A DNA stretch of 64,000 nt from an uncultured Bacilli bacterium (GTDB lineage Bacteria; Bacillota_I; Bacilli_A; RFN20; CAG-826): NCBI GenBank assembly GCA_944376605.1, contig CALWDE010000004.1, forward strand, positions 1 through 64,000, written 5' to 3'. Of this stretch, positions 51,520 through 64,000 are shown piece by piece. Under the pieces are notes generated by a model. That model saw only the letters and a program-made list of their open reading frames with translations, did no database searches and had not been told where the DNA came from. The first letter of the stretch is position 1, and every line of letters starts with the position of its first letter. Position numbers and translations under genes: made by a program.

Positions 51520-52464
51520 TTATTTGACAACCTCGTGCAATATTAGTCTTGAACCCAATTCAAAATCTATCTTCTTTTTAGAGAAGGTCCCAGTACCGGA
51601 AGTAGGAAAGAAAGTTAATTCACTAATAAAAAATCCTTCTTTCGCTAACATAAAATCAACTCGCACAAATAAAAAATGAGCGCTAATTTTTTCTGCAACC
51701 TCTTTCATCGAATTAAAACAGGAAATAGAAAGAAGTCTTTCTTTTTTCTTTTTGCTATTGCCAAGACAAACGTGTTCTACCTTTAAAGCGTTTCCGTTTT
51801 GATCAAAGCAGTCAATTCTTTCATCTACCGACCTGTTGCTAATAACATACCCCCAAAGTAGCTGGTGATTACTCATCATAAACTTGTAGTCATAAACATC
51901 TTTTTCTTTCTCTAAGGGATGAAGAACTTTTTCAGCAATGATTCTCGGTTTTATGTTCTCATATACCCATTCAAAGTTGTTGTGCCTTGCTTCGTAATTA
52001 CTTTTTAAGGATGCATCTAATTTTTGAAAAACTTCTTGGAAGTTTGTTTTCCCTTTCTTACAAACAAAAACAGACCCACAATCATGCGTTGCCTTTAATA
52101 CAAACTCATCTGGCAAGGCATCTAAATTAATCTCGGAGGAAGAAGAGTAAACACCATATTCTGGAACTACATACTCCCCTAATCCAATTTCCTCTAAAAA
52201 CTTTTTGCATTCATGCTTATCCGCTACTTTTTCCCATAATGGGTTTCGATAAAAGAATTTTAAATAGGATATCTTTTCATTAAAGGAACGTGGGTGTTCT
52301 AAATCAAAGGAATACCCACATCTTAAACTTCCTATCGCGTTCATCCTTTCAATAGGAGAAAGAGAGTCATAAACGTGCTTTTTTAAATTTCTCTTATGTT
52401 TTAAGGCATTAAGAAAAGTGTGTGACTTTAATAAAAAGCGTAAATGAGAACGTTTCTTTTGCAT
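51520..52464 (-). CDS. TupA-like ATP-grasp protein
   Basis: 314 aa with the ATPgrasp_TupA pattern: FNEKISYLKFFYRNPLWEKVADKHECKKFL, GSVFVCKKG, EKVLHPLEKEKDVYDYKFMM and VRVDFMLAKEGFFISELTFFPTSG. TupA in alkaliphilic bacilli attaches amino acids to teichuronic acid. A uronic acid polymer here could be the acceptor. It overlaps the hydrolase start by one base. Confidence 0.88.
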   Translation of the reverse strand: MQKKRSHLRFLLKSHTFLNALKHKRNLKKHVYDSLSPIERMNAIGSLRCGYSFDLEHPRSFNEKISYLKFFYRNPLWEKVADKHECKKFLEEIGLGEYVVPEYGVYSSSSEINLDALPDEFVLKATHDCGSVFVCKKGKTNFQEVFQKLDASLKSNYEARHNNFEWVYENIKPRIIAEKVLHPLEKEKDVYDYKFMMSNHQLLWGYVISNRSVDERIDCFDQNGNALKVEHVCLGNSKKKKERLLSISCFNSMKEVAEKISAHFLFVRVDFMLAKEGFFISELTFFPTSGTGTFSKKKIDFELGSRLILHEVVK

Positions 52465-53369
52465 TACTTTTCTAAGAAAGAGTAGATATCTTGATAGACG
52501 TCTTTTCTTCTTTCTCCTTCGTTTAAAATTTCATGACGCATTTGAGGATAAAGGATCATTTGCACATCCTTTACTCCATATTCTAAATACATCTTTTCTA
52601 ACTTTTGCACACCTTTGCCGCATCTACCTACAGGATCATCTTCCCCTGCAACAAGTAAAATGGGTGTGTTTTTATCTAATTTTTGTAACTCTTTCTTATC
52701 CCATAAATGGGCCATAGATTTAAGAAAAACTTTCCAAAAACCATTTGTATTCCTAGCTCCGCAATAAGGGTCCTTGTTATAGGTTTCAACATTCTTCTCG
52801 TCGTAAGATAACCAGTCATTTCTATCCTTACGGTGCTTAATACTTGATTCATAAGCACCAATCGACAAGCTTTGTAAAAGATGCGAAGGTTTATTCCAGT
52901 TCCAGGAATCCACAAACATTACTGCGATAAAGTAACCCATTTTCATTAAAGCTTTTTGTGGACCATTAGAACTCATTAAAACGGCTTTATCCGCCAAAGA
53001 AGGATATTTGGTTAAAAACCTTTGTACCATAAATGAGCCCATAGAATGTCCCATGATATAGGTAGGAAGCTTTGTTGTTTCTTTTAACTGCTTGATTCTC
53101 AAAGCAAGCGCGTCCACATTATCCTCAAAAGCGCTGCCATGCCATTTTTGTAAATCTTCAACCTTTTCTACATTAAGCCCTTGTCCAACTGCATCTAAAA
53201 CAGAAACATTAATTCCTTTATTTGCTAAAAATAAAGCAAACTCTTCATAGCGAAAAGAATGCTCACACATTCCTGTCGCAATCAGTAAATTTGCACGCGG
53301 ATGAGAGGAAGCCCATTCTCTACCTTTCAGTGTTAACTCATCTCCCACTACAACTTCAAAAATTTCCAT
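52464..53369 (-). CDS. Alpha/beta hydrolase (monoacylglycerol-lipase-like)
   Basis: Nucleophile elbow GHSMGS (Ser 109), acid in VAGEDDPVGRCGKG and histidine in MRHEILNE complete the triad; 301 aa, no signal. The early HSFRYEEFALFLANKGINV motif is that of serine aminopeptidase S33/lysophospholipase families. It is between galE and the TupA-like gene. Substrate unknown. Confidence 0.88.
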   Translation of the reverse strand: MEIFEVVVGDELTLKGREWASSHPRANLLIATGMCEHSFRYEEFALFLANKGINVSVLDAVGQGLNVEKVEDLQKWHGSAFEDNVDALALRIKQLKETTKLPTYIMGHSMGSFMVQRFLTKYPSLADKAVLMSSNGPQKALMKMGYFIAVMFVDSWNWNKPSHLLQSLSIGAYESSIKHRKDRNDWLSYDEKNVETYNKDPYCGARNTNGFWKVFLKSMAHLWDKKELQKLDKNTPILLVAGEDDPVGRCGKGVQKLEKMYLEYGVKDVQMILYPQMRHEILNEGERRKDVYQDIYSFLEK

Positions 53370-53370
53370 C

Positions 53371-54387
53371 TTATTCCCCCTTTAAAACTTTTTGAGCAAA
53401 ACAGTATGCATCTTTTGCAGCATCTTCTATGCTGCGTTTTGCTTTCCAGTGTAATTCTTTTTCGGCTTTGGCAGGGTCAGCGTAAGAAACAGCAATATCA
53501 CCTGCTCTTCTAGCGCCGATTTGATAAGGAAGAGGTCTTCCAAGCACCTTTTCATAGGCCTTTATAATTTCTAAAACGCTTGTCCCTTTTCCAGTTCCTA
53601 AATTATAAAGATGGAAGCCTTCCCCTTTTATTGCTTTTAAACCTGCAACATGGCCTTCTGCTAAATCACAAACATGAAGATAGTCGCGAATACAGGTTCC
53701 ATCCGGAGTAGGGTAATCATTACCATAGACTGTAAGAGAGGGACGAATCCCTAAGGCAACTTGATTAATAATCGGGAATAAATTGTTAGGAATACCATTA
53801 GGATCCTCGCCAAGAAGACCTGAAGGATGCGCCCCGATGGGGTTAAAATAACGTAAGCAAAGAACTTGATATCCTTCTCCCTCATGAGCCTTTAAAAAGT
53901 CATGAAGAATTCTCTCATTCATCACTTTTGTTTCTCCGTAAGGATTGGTTGCCTCCATGACAGGGTTCGTCTCTTTATAGGGCAAATCTTTTGAGTCGCC
54001 ATAAACTGTAGCAGACGAAGAAAAAACAAAAGTTTTTACTTTGTATTTTTCCATCATTTTTAAAAGAGAAAGTGTACCTAAAATATTATTTTCGTAATAT
54101 TCAATGGGTTTTTGCACGGATTCTCCAACTGCTTTATAGGCTGCAAAATCTAAAATTGCTTCAAAAGGATAACTTGCAAAAATAGCATCTAAGAAAGTGG
54201 TATCTCGAATATCACCTTCATAAAAAGGAATCTTTTGCGCGCTTAACTCTTCAAGCACCGCATGGACACGAATTTTGGAATTAGAGAGGTTATCTGCAAT
54301 AACGGGATAATATCCATTTTCTATAAGAGACAACACTGTCTCTGAACCAATAAATCCAAGCCCGCCGGCAACAAAAGCGTATTTCAT
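53371..54387 (-). CDS. galE: UDP-glucose 4-epimerase
   Basis: Extended SDR: VAGGLGFIGSETVLSLIENG, SSSATVYGDSKDLPY, TNPYGETKVMNE catalytic tyrosine-lysine, and LRYFNPIGAHPSGLLGEDP; 338 aa. It makes UDP-galactose for glf and glycosyltransferases. The start is at 54387, overlapping the DUF1836 gene by four bases (ATGA); the longer frame to 54471 reads the basic tail in another frame. Confidence 0.96.
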   Translation of the reverse strand: MKYAFVAGGLGFIGSETVLSLIENGYYPVIADNLSNSKIRVHAVLEELSAQKIPFYEGDIRDTTFLDAIFASYPFEAILDFAAYKAVGESVQKPIEYYENNILGTLSLLKMMEKYKVKTFVFSSSATVYGDSKDLPYKETNPVMEATNPYGETKVMNERILHDFLKAHEGEGYQVLCLRYFNPIGAHPSGLLGEDPNGIPNNLFPIINQVALGIRPSLTVYGNDYPTPDGTCIRDYLHVCDLAEGHVAGLKAIKGEGFHLYNLGTGKGTSVLEIIKAYEKVLGRPLPYQIGARRAGDIAVSYADPAKAEKELHWKAKRSIEDAAKDAYCFAQKVLKGE

Positions 54388-55121
54388 GATACTTTCCTTT
54401 CTCCTAAACGTTTGGCTTCTTTTTCTACATTCTTTTCTTCTTCTTTTTCTTCCTCTTTTCCTGCTTTCCACAAGAAGTGATTATCCATAGAAGAGGAAGG
54501 TCCTAAAGAAGCAATCATGGCTTTTGCTAAGGTTTGATCAATCGCTGAGCGGACTGCTAGGCGGAATGCTAAAAGAGCGACTTGATAAGCCGCGTTAATA
54601 TCAGCATCTTCTTTTCCTTCTTCTTTTTCTTTTTCAAAGTGAACGCGAATATCTTCACATTTGGAGGATAAGAAGGAAACGCGTTCTTCTACTAAATCTT
54701 TTAACAAAACACGGTAAAACTCATAAATATCCGATTTACTGGTAGAAATACCGCCATCCATCTCAAAAAGCCTTCCGACTTCTGCCATAGAAAGACTTCT
54801 TTTTAAAATAGCGATCGCCATTAAATAACCAAGCTGTTCAACTCCGTATCTTTTCCCGTCTGGTTCTTTCAAAATCTTGGCCTTTACATAGTTATTCACC
54901 ATGAAAGAAGTCATTAAACCTTTGTTTTCTTCTGAAAAAGGAGCAAGGATGTGATTCACATACTCGAGCACCTGTTCCATATATAACTTAACCGTAGGTA
55001 ATTCTCGGTAAGAGGGCAATTCAAAACCTTCTAGGGAGGAGAGATATTTTTCTAACTGCTCGAGTCCCCCTAAAATCTTGTCTTCCTCTTTTTCTTTTTT
55101 CTCAACTTCTTTATTTGCCAT
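54384..55121 (-). CDS. DUF1836 domain protein
   Basis: Residues about 35-150 show the DUF1836 pattern: ELPTVKLYMEQVLEYVNHIL and MTSFMVNNYVKAKILKEPDGKRYGVEQLGYLMAIAILK, which is a MerR-like HTH arrangement, suggesting DNA binding. The C-terminus is a charged Glu/Lys-rich tail. 245 aa. It is translationally coupled to gatB upstream and galE downstream, so it is cotranscribed with both. Confidence 0.8.
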   Translation of the reverse strand: MANKEVEKKEKEEDKILGGLEQLEKYLSSLEGFELPSYRELPTVKLYMEQVLEYVNHILAPFSEENKGLMTSFMVNNYVKAKILKEPDGKRYGVEQLGYLMAIAILKRSLSMAEVGRLFEMDGGISTSKSDIYEFYRVLLKDLVEERVSFLSSKCEDIRVHFEKEKEEGKEDADINAAYQVALLAFRLAVRSAIDQTLAKAMIASLGPSSSMDNHFLWKAGKEEEKEEEKNVEKEAKRLGERKVS

Positions 55122-56550
55122 ATGTCCCCTTTAACATTGCATCTTTTAATAAAGCTGAAAGTTTAGCAGGATTCGCTTTACCTTTGGAAAGCTTCATTCC
55201 TTGCCCAACTAAGAAGCCTAACGCGCGGTCTTTCCCATTTAAGAAGGAAGTAATAGAGTCAGGATTTTTACTTAAAACTTCCTCCACAATTGAGGTAAGG
55301 AAGCTCTCATCGGATACCTGCGCAACAAGTCCAAGCTCTTCTTTCGCCTTCTCTGGTGACACCCCTTCCTCTAAACACTTATAGAGAATATTAACCGTCT
55401 GTTGATGAGAAAATCCTTTCTCTTCTTGATAAGTCAAAATCTCTGCAAAAGTCTCTGGTTTTAAAGGAAATTCCTTCCATGACTCTTCTTTTTTATTTAA
55501 ATAAGAGTTACCTTCTCCCATCATAAAGTTTGCTAAAGTCTTTGGATATTTTGTAAAAGGCAAAACTTCTTCAAATACATGAGCCATCGCAGGATCCTGC
55601 AAAATAATTTCTGCATTTTTCTCGCTAATGCCAAAAGCGATATAACGCTCTCTTTTGCTTTCATATAATTCGGGGCAAGTCGCGATTGCTTCTTCTACAA
55701 ATTCATCACTTACACGAATCGGAGTAATGTTTGGCTCAGGGAAATATTTATAGTCCACCGCATCTGTTTTAAGACGCATTAAAACTGTTTCTCCCTTACT
55801 TTCATCATAACGTCTTGTTTCCTGACGTACTTTTTCGCCCATAAAAAGAAGTTTTGACTGTCTAGCAATCTCATAATCTAGAGCTAACTCAATATTTTTA
55901 ATGGAGTTCAAGTTCTTAATTTCTACTTTTGTGCCAAACTCTTCTTGTCCATAAGGACGAATAGAGACGTTCACATCAACACGGAGAGAACCTTCCTCCA
56001 TCTTGCCATCTGATACACCAGAATAGACAACAATATTACGGATGCCTTCTACGTATAACCTTGCCTCTTCCCCGCTTCGAATCTCTGGTAAAGAAACAAT
56101 TTCAATAAGAGGCACTCCAGCACGGTTATAGTCTAATAAAGTGCAATCAGGGAAATGAAGTTGCTTACAGGTGTCTTCCTCAAGATGAATTCGTTCAATT
56201 CCAATTTTTCTTTCTCCGTTTTTGGTGCGAATTGTTAAATAACCATTCTTACCAATGGGATGGAATTGCTGCGTAATTTGAAATCCTTTTGGAAGATCAC
56301 TATAGAAATAGTTTTTCCGGTCAAAGCGTAAAAGATGATCAATCTCCATATGTAACGCATTAGCTACACGAATCCCGTTAATCACCGCTTGTTCATTTAC
56401 TGTAGGCATTGTTCCAGGAAAGGCCATATCAAAAGGAGTCACCTCGGTGTTTGGCTCCTTTCCATAAGTAACAGGAGAAGCGCTAAACATCTTACTTTTT
56501 GTGCGCATCTCCACATGGATTTCTAAGCCAATTACTGCTTCAAAATTCAT
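55111..56550 (-). CDS. gatB: Asp-tRNA(Asn)/Glu-tRNA(Gln) amidotransferase subunit B
   Basis: GatB phosphorylates and binds the misacylated tRNA. Motifs are GLEIHVEMRTKSKMFSASPV, PVTYGKEPNTEVTPFDMAFPGTMPTVN, RFDRKNYFYSDLPKGFQITQ and RVDVNVSIRPYGQEEFGTKVEIKNLNS (each seen in part), and the C-terminal tail domain; 479 aa. Overlaps gatA by four bases. Confidence 0.97.
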   Translation of the reverse strand: MNFEAVIGLEIHVEMRTKSKMFSASPVTYGKEPNTEVTPFDMAFPGTMPTVNEQAVINGIRVANALHMEIDHLLRFDRKNYFYSDLPKGFQITQQFHPIGKNGYLTIRTKNGERKIGIERIHLEEDTCKQLHFPDCTLLDYNRAGVPLIEIVSLPEIRSGEEARLYVEGIRNIVVYSGVSDGKMEEGSLRVDVNVSIRPYGQEEFGTKVEIKNLNSIKNIELALDYEIARQSKLLFMGEKVRQETRRYDESKGETVLMRLKTDAVDYKYFPEPNITPIRVSDEFVEEAIATCPELYESKRERYIAFGISEKNAEIILQDPAMAHVFEEVLPFTKYPKTLANFMMGEGNSYLNKKEESWKEFPLKPETFAEILTYQEEKGFSHQQTVNILYKCLEEGVSPEKAKEELGLVAQVSDESFLTSIVEEVLSKNPDSITSFLNGKDRALGFLVGQGMKLSKGKANPAKLSALLKDAMLKGTYGK

Positions 56551-58016
56551 AATAGTCCCTCCTTCTTGTTTCTAACGGAAAGATTACTAAGTCCTGTAAT
56601 CTTTTCCCCTAAAGAAGAAATGGCGAATAAAGCTTTTTCCTCAAAAGCGCGTCCTGTGAAATTAATTCCAAGCGGCAAATCATTTTCAAAGCCAAGCGGA
56701 AGAGTAAGCGAAGGAAGACCGGCAAAATTCGCTAACGCTAAATGGTTATCGGCAATAAGATAACTATCGCTTAAGCGGTCAGAAGATTCCGTAAATTTAG
56801 GTGCCACTGTTGGAGCGGCAGGAGTCAAAATCCAGTCCACTTCCTTTAAGATTTCATTCACTCTATTCACAATGATTCTTCGATTTTTTTGCGCCCTTAA
56901 AAAGAGTTTTTCTTGGTTTTCTTTCATAAGGCAATAAGACCCGATAACAAAGCGACGTTTAATTAATTCCGAAAAACCTTTTGTCCTCGCTTTACTCATA
57001 ACTTCTTGATAGCTTCTTCCCTCATAATAAGGACCAAACTTAATGCCGTCTAAATTTGCATCATTGGAAGTTGCTTCTGCACAAGAAATAACAAAATAAG
57101 TCGCATAGATAGAGCGCAATAATTCTTCCCCAAAAGTGAAGGGTATTACCTCAATTCCTTCTCTTTTTAATTTCTCAATAAATGCTTCAAGCAAAGCTTC
57201 TTCTCTGCTGCCTTTTAAAGTTACATTTAAGTCTGTTAAAACGCCAACTTTCTTTCCCTTTAAAGAAAAGGAAGCATAGGAAGAGTAGTTTTCTGCCTCT
57301 TTACTGGAAGAGGTGGAATCTCTCTCATCTCTCCCTGCTAAAGCTTCTAACAAAATGGCAGAATCATCCACGCAGTGAGTGAAATAACCTACCGCATCTA
57401 AAGAAGGTGCAAAAGGGAAAAGGCCATATCGACTAATTCTGCCCCAGGTCGGTTTAATTCCGACTAAACCAGCATAAGCAGCAGGTTTTCTAACCGAGTC
57501 ACCTGTATCAGAACCAAGCGCAAAAGGAACAATTCCATCACTGACCACTGCCGCAGATCCGCAGGAAGAACCACCAATCATTCTTTCATGTGTTTTGTCC
57601 CACGGATTATAGGTTTTACCTTTATGACCAGTTGTGCCAGTTCCGCCCATTGCCAGCTCATCTAAAGTTGTCTTTCCTAAAAGAATGGCTTTCTTTTCTT
57701 TTAATTTCTCAATGACAGTAGCATCAAAAACGGGAACATATCCGTTTAAGACATTAGAAGAAGCGGTCGTTTCAATTCCCTTTGTGGAAAAATTATCTTT
57801 CGCAAAGAAAGGGATTCCCCACAAAAGGTTATCGCTTTCAACTTCCTTGAGAGTAGAAGCAAATTGTAAAGCCTCTTCAAAACAAGTAGCCTCACATTCG
57901 TTCTCTTCGTTTTTTGCAGCTATTTCAATGGCTTCTTTTGTAACTTCGTAAGGAGTGGTTAAGCCTTTTAAATACGCTTCGTGGAGCGCGCGAATACTAA
58001 GTCCTGCTGTTTTCAT
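56547..58016 (-). CDS. gatA: Asp-tRNA(Asn)/Glu-tRNA(Gln) amidotransferase subunit A
   Basis: Amidase releasing ammonia from glutamine for GatB. Amidase signature GGSSCGSAAVVSDGIVPFAL with catalytic serines and the FAKDNFST lysine are intact; 489 aa. It starts where gatC ends (one-base overlap). Confidence 0.97.
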   Translation of the reverse strand: MKTAGLSIRALHEAYLKGLTTPYEVTKEAIEIAAKNEENECEATCFEEALQFASTLKEVESDNLLWGIPFFAKDNFSTKGIETTASSNVLNGYVPVFDATVIEKLKEKKAILLGKTTLDELAMGGTGTTGHKGKTYNPWDKTHERMIGGSSCGSAAVVSDGIVPFALGSDTGDSVRKPAAYAGLVGIKPTWGRISRYGLFPFAPSLDAVGYFTHCVDDSAILLEALAGRDERDSTSSSKEAENYSSYASFSLKGKKVGVLTDLNVTLKGSREEALLEAFIEKLKREGIEVIPFTFGEELLRSIYATYFVISCAEATSNDANLDGIKFGPYYEGRSYQEVMSKARTKGFSELIKRRFVIGSYCLMKENQEKLFLRAQKNRRIIVNRVNEILKEVDWILTPAAPTVAPKFTESSDRLSDSYLIADNHLALANFAGLPSLTLPLGFENDLPLGINFTGRAFEEKALFAISSLGEKITGLSNLSVRNKKEGLL

Positions 58017-58312
58017 TATTGCACCACCTTTGGCAGTTTTACCTGCCCGTCTTGTACATTGCCAGCATTCTTAAGCGCTTCTTCTCTTGTAAGAGGAGAG
58101 ATAGGCTCATCTTTTCTTAAATAAGTTGTTTCACAGAAAAAAGGAAAGGTCATCGGTTCATAAGAATCTACCCCTTCAATTTCTCCTAGAGCATCCATTT
58201 GACGAAGTAAGATTTGGAATTCGTCTTGAAGCGTCGTGTACTCTTCTTCTGACATATCAAAGAGTAAACGGGATGCGGCTTCTTTTAATGTTGCTTTATC
58301 TATCGTTTTCAT
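58016..58312 (-). CDS. gatC: Asp-tRNA(Asn)/Glu-tRNA(Gln) amidotransferase subunit C
   Basis: 98-aa belt protein that holds GatA to GatB. The pattern LKEAASRLLFDMSEEEYTTL and LGEIEGVDSYEPMTFPF fits GatC. The ATG is at 58312 (a TTG codon precedes it). TAAAAT lies eight bases upstream, so the gatCAB transcript has little or no leader. Confidence 0.93.
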   Translation of the reverse strand: MKTIDKATLKEAASRLLFDMSEEEYTTLQDEFQILLRQMDALGEIEGVDSYEPMTFPFFCETTYLRKDEPISPLTREEALKNAGNVQDGQVKLPKVVQ

Positions 58313-58360
58313 CAAGAGAGATTTTACAACAAACAGAGAGAAAATCCCTATAGGGATATA

Positions 58361-59908
58361 TCATTCCGCAAGAAAGAAGTCTTCCGCTAAAACAGAGTCA
58401 TAATAAAGACGAAAACCTTCATATGTTTGCCTGTCTTCTTCATAAGGCACGTAATGAGTGTTAATCGCCTCTCCAAAATAAGTCTCGGCCTTATCAACTT
58501 CTCCCACAACAAGGAAAATAGGACGGTCATCGCCTAAAAGAAATTCATTGATATTATCTTTAATTTCTGGAGAGAAAGACGCCCACCATGACTGAAAATG
58601 AGGATAAGGATTTGTTGTAGAAAAATCCTTCATCAAATAAAGGCTGGAATCAAAATTAATGACATAAACTTCACTTTCTTCATAAGCGCGGTCAGGAATT
58701 AAATTTAAATCATGACGAATGAGGCTTTCTTGACGAGAAGAAAGGCCAAACCAGCTGGAAGAGGTATCGCTTGCCCAGTACTGACACTCCGAAACAACAA
58801 AAAGAAGAAAGAAGGAAGCATATAGGCCTAATGAAACGTAACGGAAAGGTACATTTTGTTTTTTCTCAAGAGATATCACCGTATAAGAAAGTGAGAAAGA
58901 AGAGACAGAAAGAAAAGACCAAAAATAATGAGAACTACGAAGAAGGAAACCCATGAGAAAATAATAGAAAATCGAGCTAGCTACTAAGAAATAAGCTACG
59001 GAAAGATTTCCCTTTTTCTTTTGTACTAAGAAAAATAAGTACGAGATAAAAGAAAAGAGAATGCCCATTAAAATACAAAGGAAAAACCTTACCCAATCAA
59101 GTTCATCTTGGAAGCCGCTTGTCAAATACCCGGCATTAGAACTAAGAATCGCGTTCCACATGTAAGAGGAGTAACCTCCTCCAAGAGCAATAAAAGAAAA
59201 TATACTAATCGGAATAAAGAAACTGATAAGTGCAAAAATCACATTAAAAACAAGCTCTTTGATGGGTTTTTTCTCTTTTAAAAAGCAAAAGAAATAACCA
59301 AAACATAACGAAAGACCTGCTAAAGCATCTAAGGGACGCGACATGAAGGCGCAGCCCGCTTCCACACCTGCTATACCAACAGCAAGACTAATCCATAAAT
59401 TTTTCTTCTCGGTATAACCCTTCACAAAAAAGTACAAAGATAAAGTGGTCCACGGTAAAAGAAGTTCTCCTTCATGAACTCCGCCATTAAACATTAAGAT
59501 GCGCAAAAGAACGAGAGTTGCCCAGCTCATGGCGATACCAATATTTTTCGTTTGGGTGTCTTTGGCGAAGGCTTCTATCATTCTTGCCAAAAGAAAGAAG
59601 CTAACAAAATTAAGAAGCACTTCCCAAAGGAAAAGACCTGTCATCTCGCCAAGAAGATATCCAAAAGCAATTACGAAAATATGGTAAAGCCCTTTGTGAT
59701 CAAAAAAATCAATGTAGGGTGTTTTACCTTGAAGAAGCAAAGAAGCATAATAAATGAAAAAGTTACTATCGTCTACTAAAGCAGAGTTTGAGGGATATAG
59801 AAAAAGTGGAGAAGTTGCATAAGAGAAAAATAGGCAGGTGAAAAAAGCGAGAATTAGTCCAAGAAGAACCTGACTTATTGTTCTTTTATGCGATGATAAA
59901 AAGTTCAT
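58361..59908 (-). CDS. Polytopic GT-C-like membrane glycosyltransferase (putative)
   Basis: 515 aa, about eleven to thirteen helices. The first outside loop has DDSNFFIYYASLLLQGKTPYIDFFDHKGLYHIF, the acidic-pair pattern of PMT/GT-39/87-like enzymes that use lipid-phosphate sugars. The C-terminal 120 residues form a soluble outside domain. It begins three bases after the ligA stop. Role uncertain. Confidence 0.65.
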   Translation of the reverse strand: MNFLSSHKRTISQVLLGLILAFFTCLFFSYATSPLFLYPSNSALVDDSNFFIYYASLLLQGKTPYIDFFDHKGLYHIFVIAFGYLLGEMTGLFLWEVLLNFVSFFLLARMIEAFAKDTQTKNIGIAMSWATLVLLRILMFNGGVHEGELLLPWTTLSLYFFVKGYTEKKNLWISLAVGIAGVEAGCAFMSRPLDALAGLSLCFGYFFCFLKEKKPIKELVFNVIFALISFFIPISIFSFIALGGGYSSYMWNAILSSNAGYLTSGFQDELDWVRFFLCILMGILFSFISYLFFLVQKKKGNLSVAYFLVASSIFYYFLMGFLLRSSHYFWSFLSVSSFSLSYTVISLEKKQNVPFRYVSLGLYASFFLLFVVSECQYWASDTSSSWFGLSSRQESLIRHDLNLIPDRAYEESEVYVINFDSSLYLMKDFSTTNPYPHFQSWWASFSPEIKDNINEFLLGDDRPIFLVVGEVDKAETYFGEAINTHYVPYEEDRQTYEGFRLYYDSVLAEDFFLAE

Positions 59909-59911
59909 TTT

Positions 59912-64000
<4,089 letters not shown>

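Noticed and set aside
54388-54471. An arginine/lysine-rich N-terminal extension of GalE
   Set aside because: It is the Glu/Lys-rich tail of the DUF1836 gene read in another frame; the ATGA overlap start fits GalE.

Overview
The window is a low-GC, densely packed bacterial chromosome segment. Gene content (gatCAB, an ECF vitamin-transport module, a DUF1836 protein, a type II-A CRISPR-Cas system, Gram-positive-style lipoprotein and polysaccharide genes, TGA used as a stop) points to a Bacilli-class gut lineage near Erysipelotrichales or the RF39/RFN20-type groups. That placement is inference from gene content; no 16S gene is present.

Layout. 1-17.7 kb is mostly core genome on the minus strand: a truncated HTH-acetyltransferase, tRNA-Val and tRNA-Ile, glyA, two unknown membrane proteins, the rplM-rpsI ribosomal operon, yebC, an operon of dCMP deaminase, ecfA1-ecfA2-ecfT, truA and a PHP phosphatase, a tiny 48-aa gene, a receiver-less OmpR-type DNA-binding protein, and an operon of M6 lipoprotein protease, smpB, folC and folT. 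The ECF ATPase/T module probably powers the FolT folate S-component encoded a few kb away. A PAQR protein and a CDF metal exporter follow.

17.7-26.5 kb is a complete type II-A CRISPR-Cas locus: an array of 33 repeats and 32 spacers, csn2, cas2, cas1, a large 1498-aa cas9, and a divergent tracrRNA that can be read by base pairing to the repeat. The repeat:anti-repeat bulge has the S. pyogenes geometry (2 nt/4 nt), but the C-terminal PAM-reading Arg-x-Arg pair of SpCas9 is not conserved. A 66-aa gene with a good ribosome binding site sits at the old end of the array.

26.6-30 kb holds an unknown gene, a desulfoferrodoxin lacking one iron ligand, a patatin-like lipase and gpmA. 30-54 kb is a polysaccharide locus: ugd, a UDP-GlcA 4-epimerase and glf make UDP-uronic acids and UDP-Galf; capE, capF and capG make UDP-N-acetyl-L-fucosamine; LicD, several glycosyltransferases, a flippase, two Wzy/ligase-like proteins, a glucuronyl C5-epimerase-like protein, a TupA-type ATP-grasp, a DUF362 protein and galE complete it. 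Most genes run on the minus strand, with two plus-strand cassettes inserted, one carrying a frameshifted glycosyltransferase. 54-64 kb returns to housekeeping: DUF1836, gatB-gatA-gatC, a GT-C-like membrane protein, ligA and pcrA (cut by the window end).

A recurring feature is a -10 box placed 6-8 bases before the start codon, seen at about nine first-of-operon genes, which implies common leaderless or near-leaderless mRNAs alongside normal Shine-Dalgarno genes.
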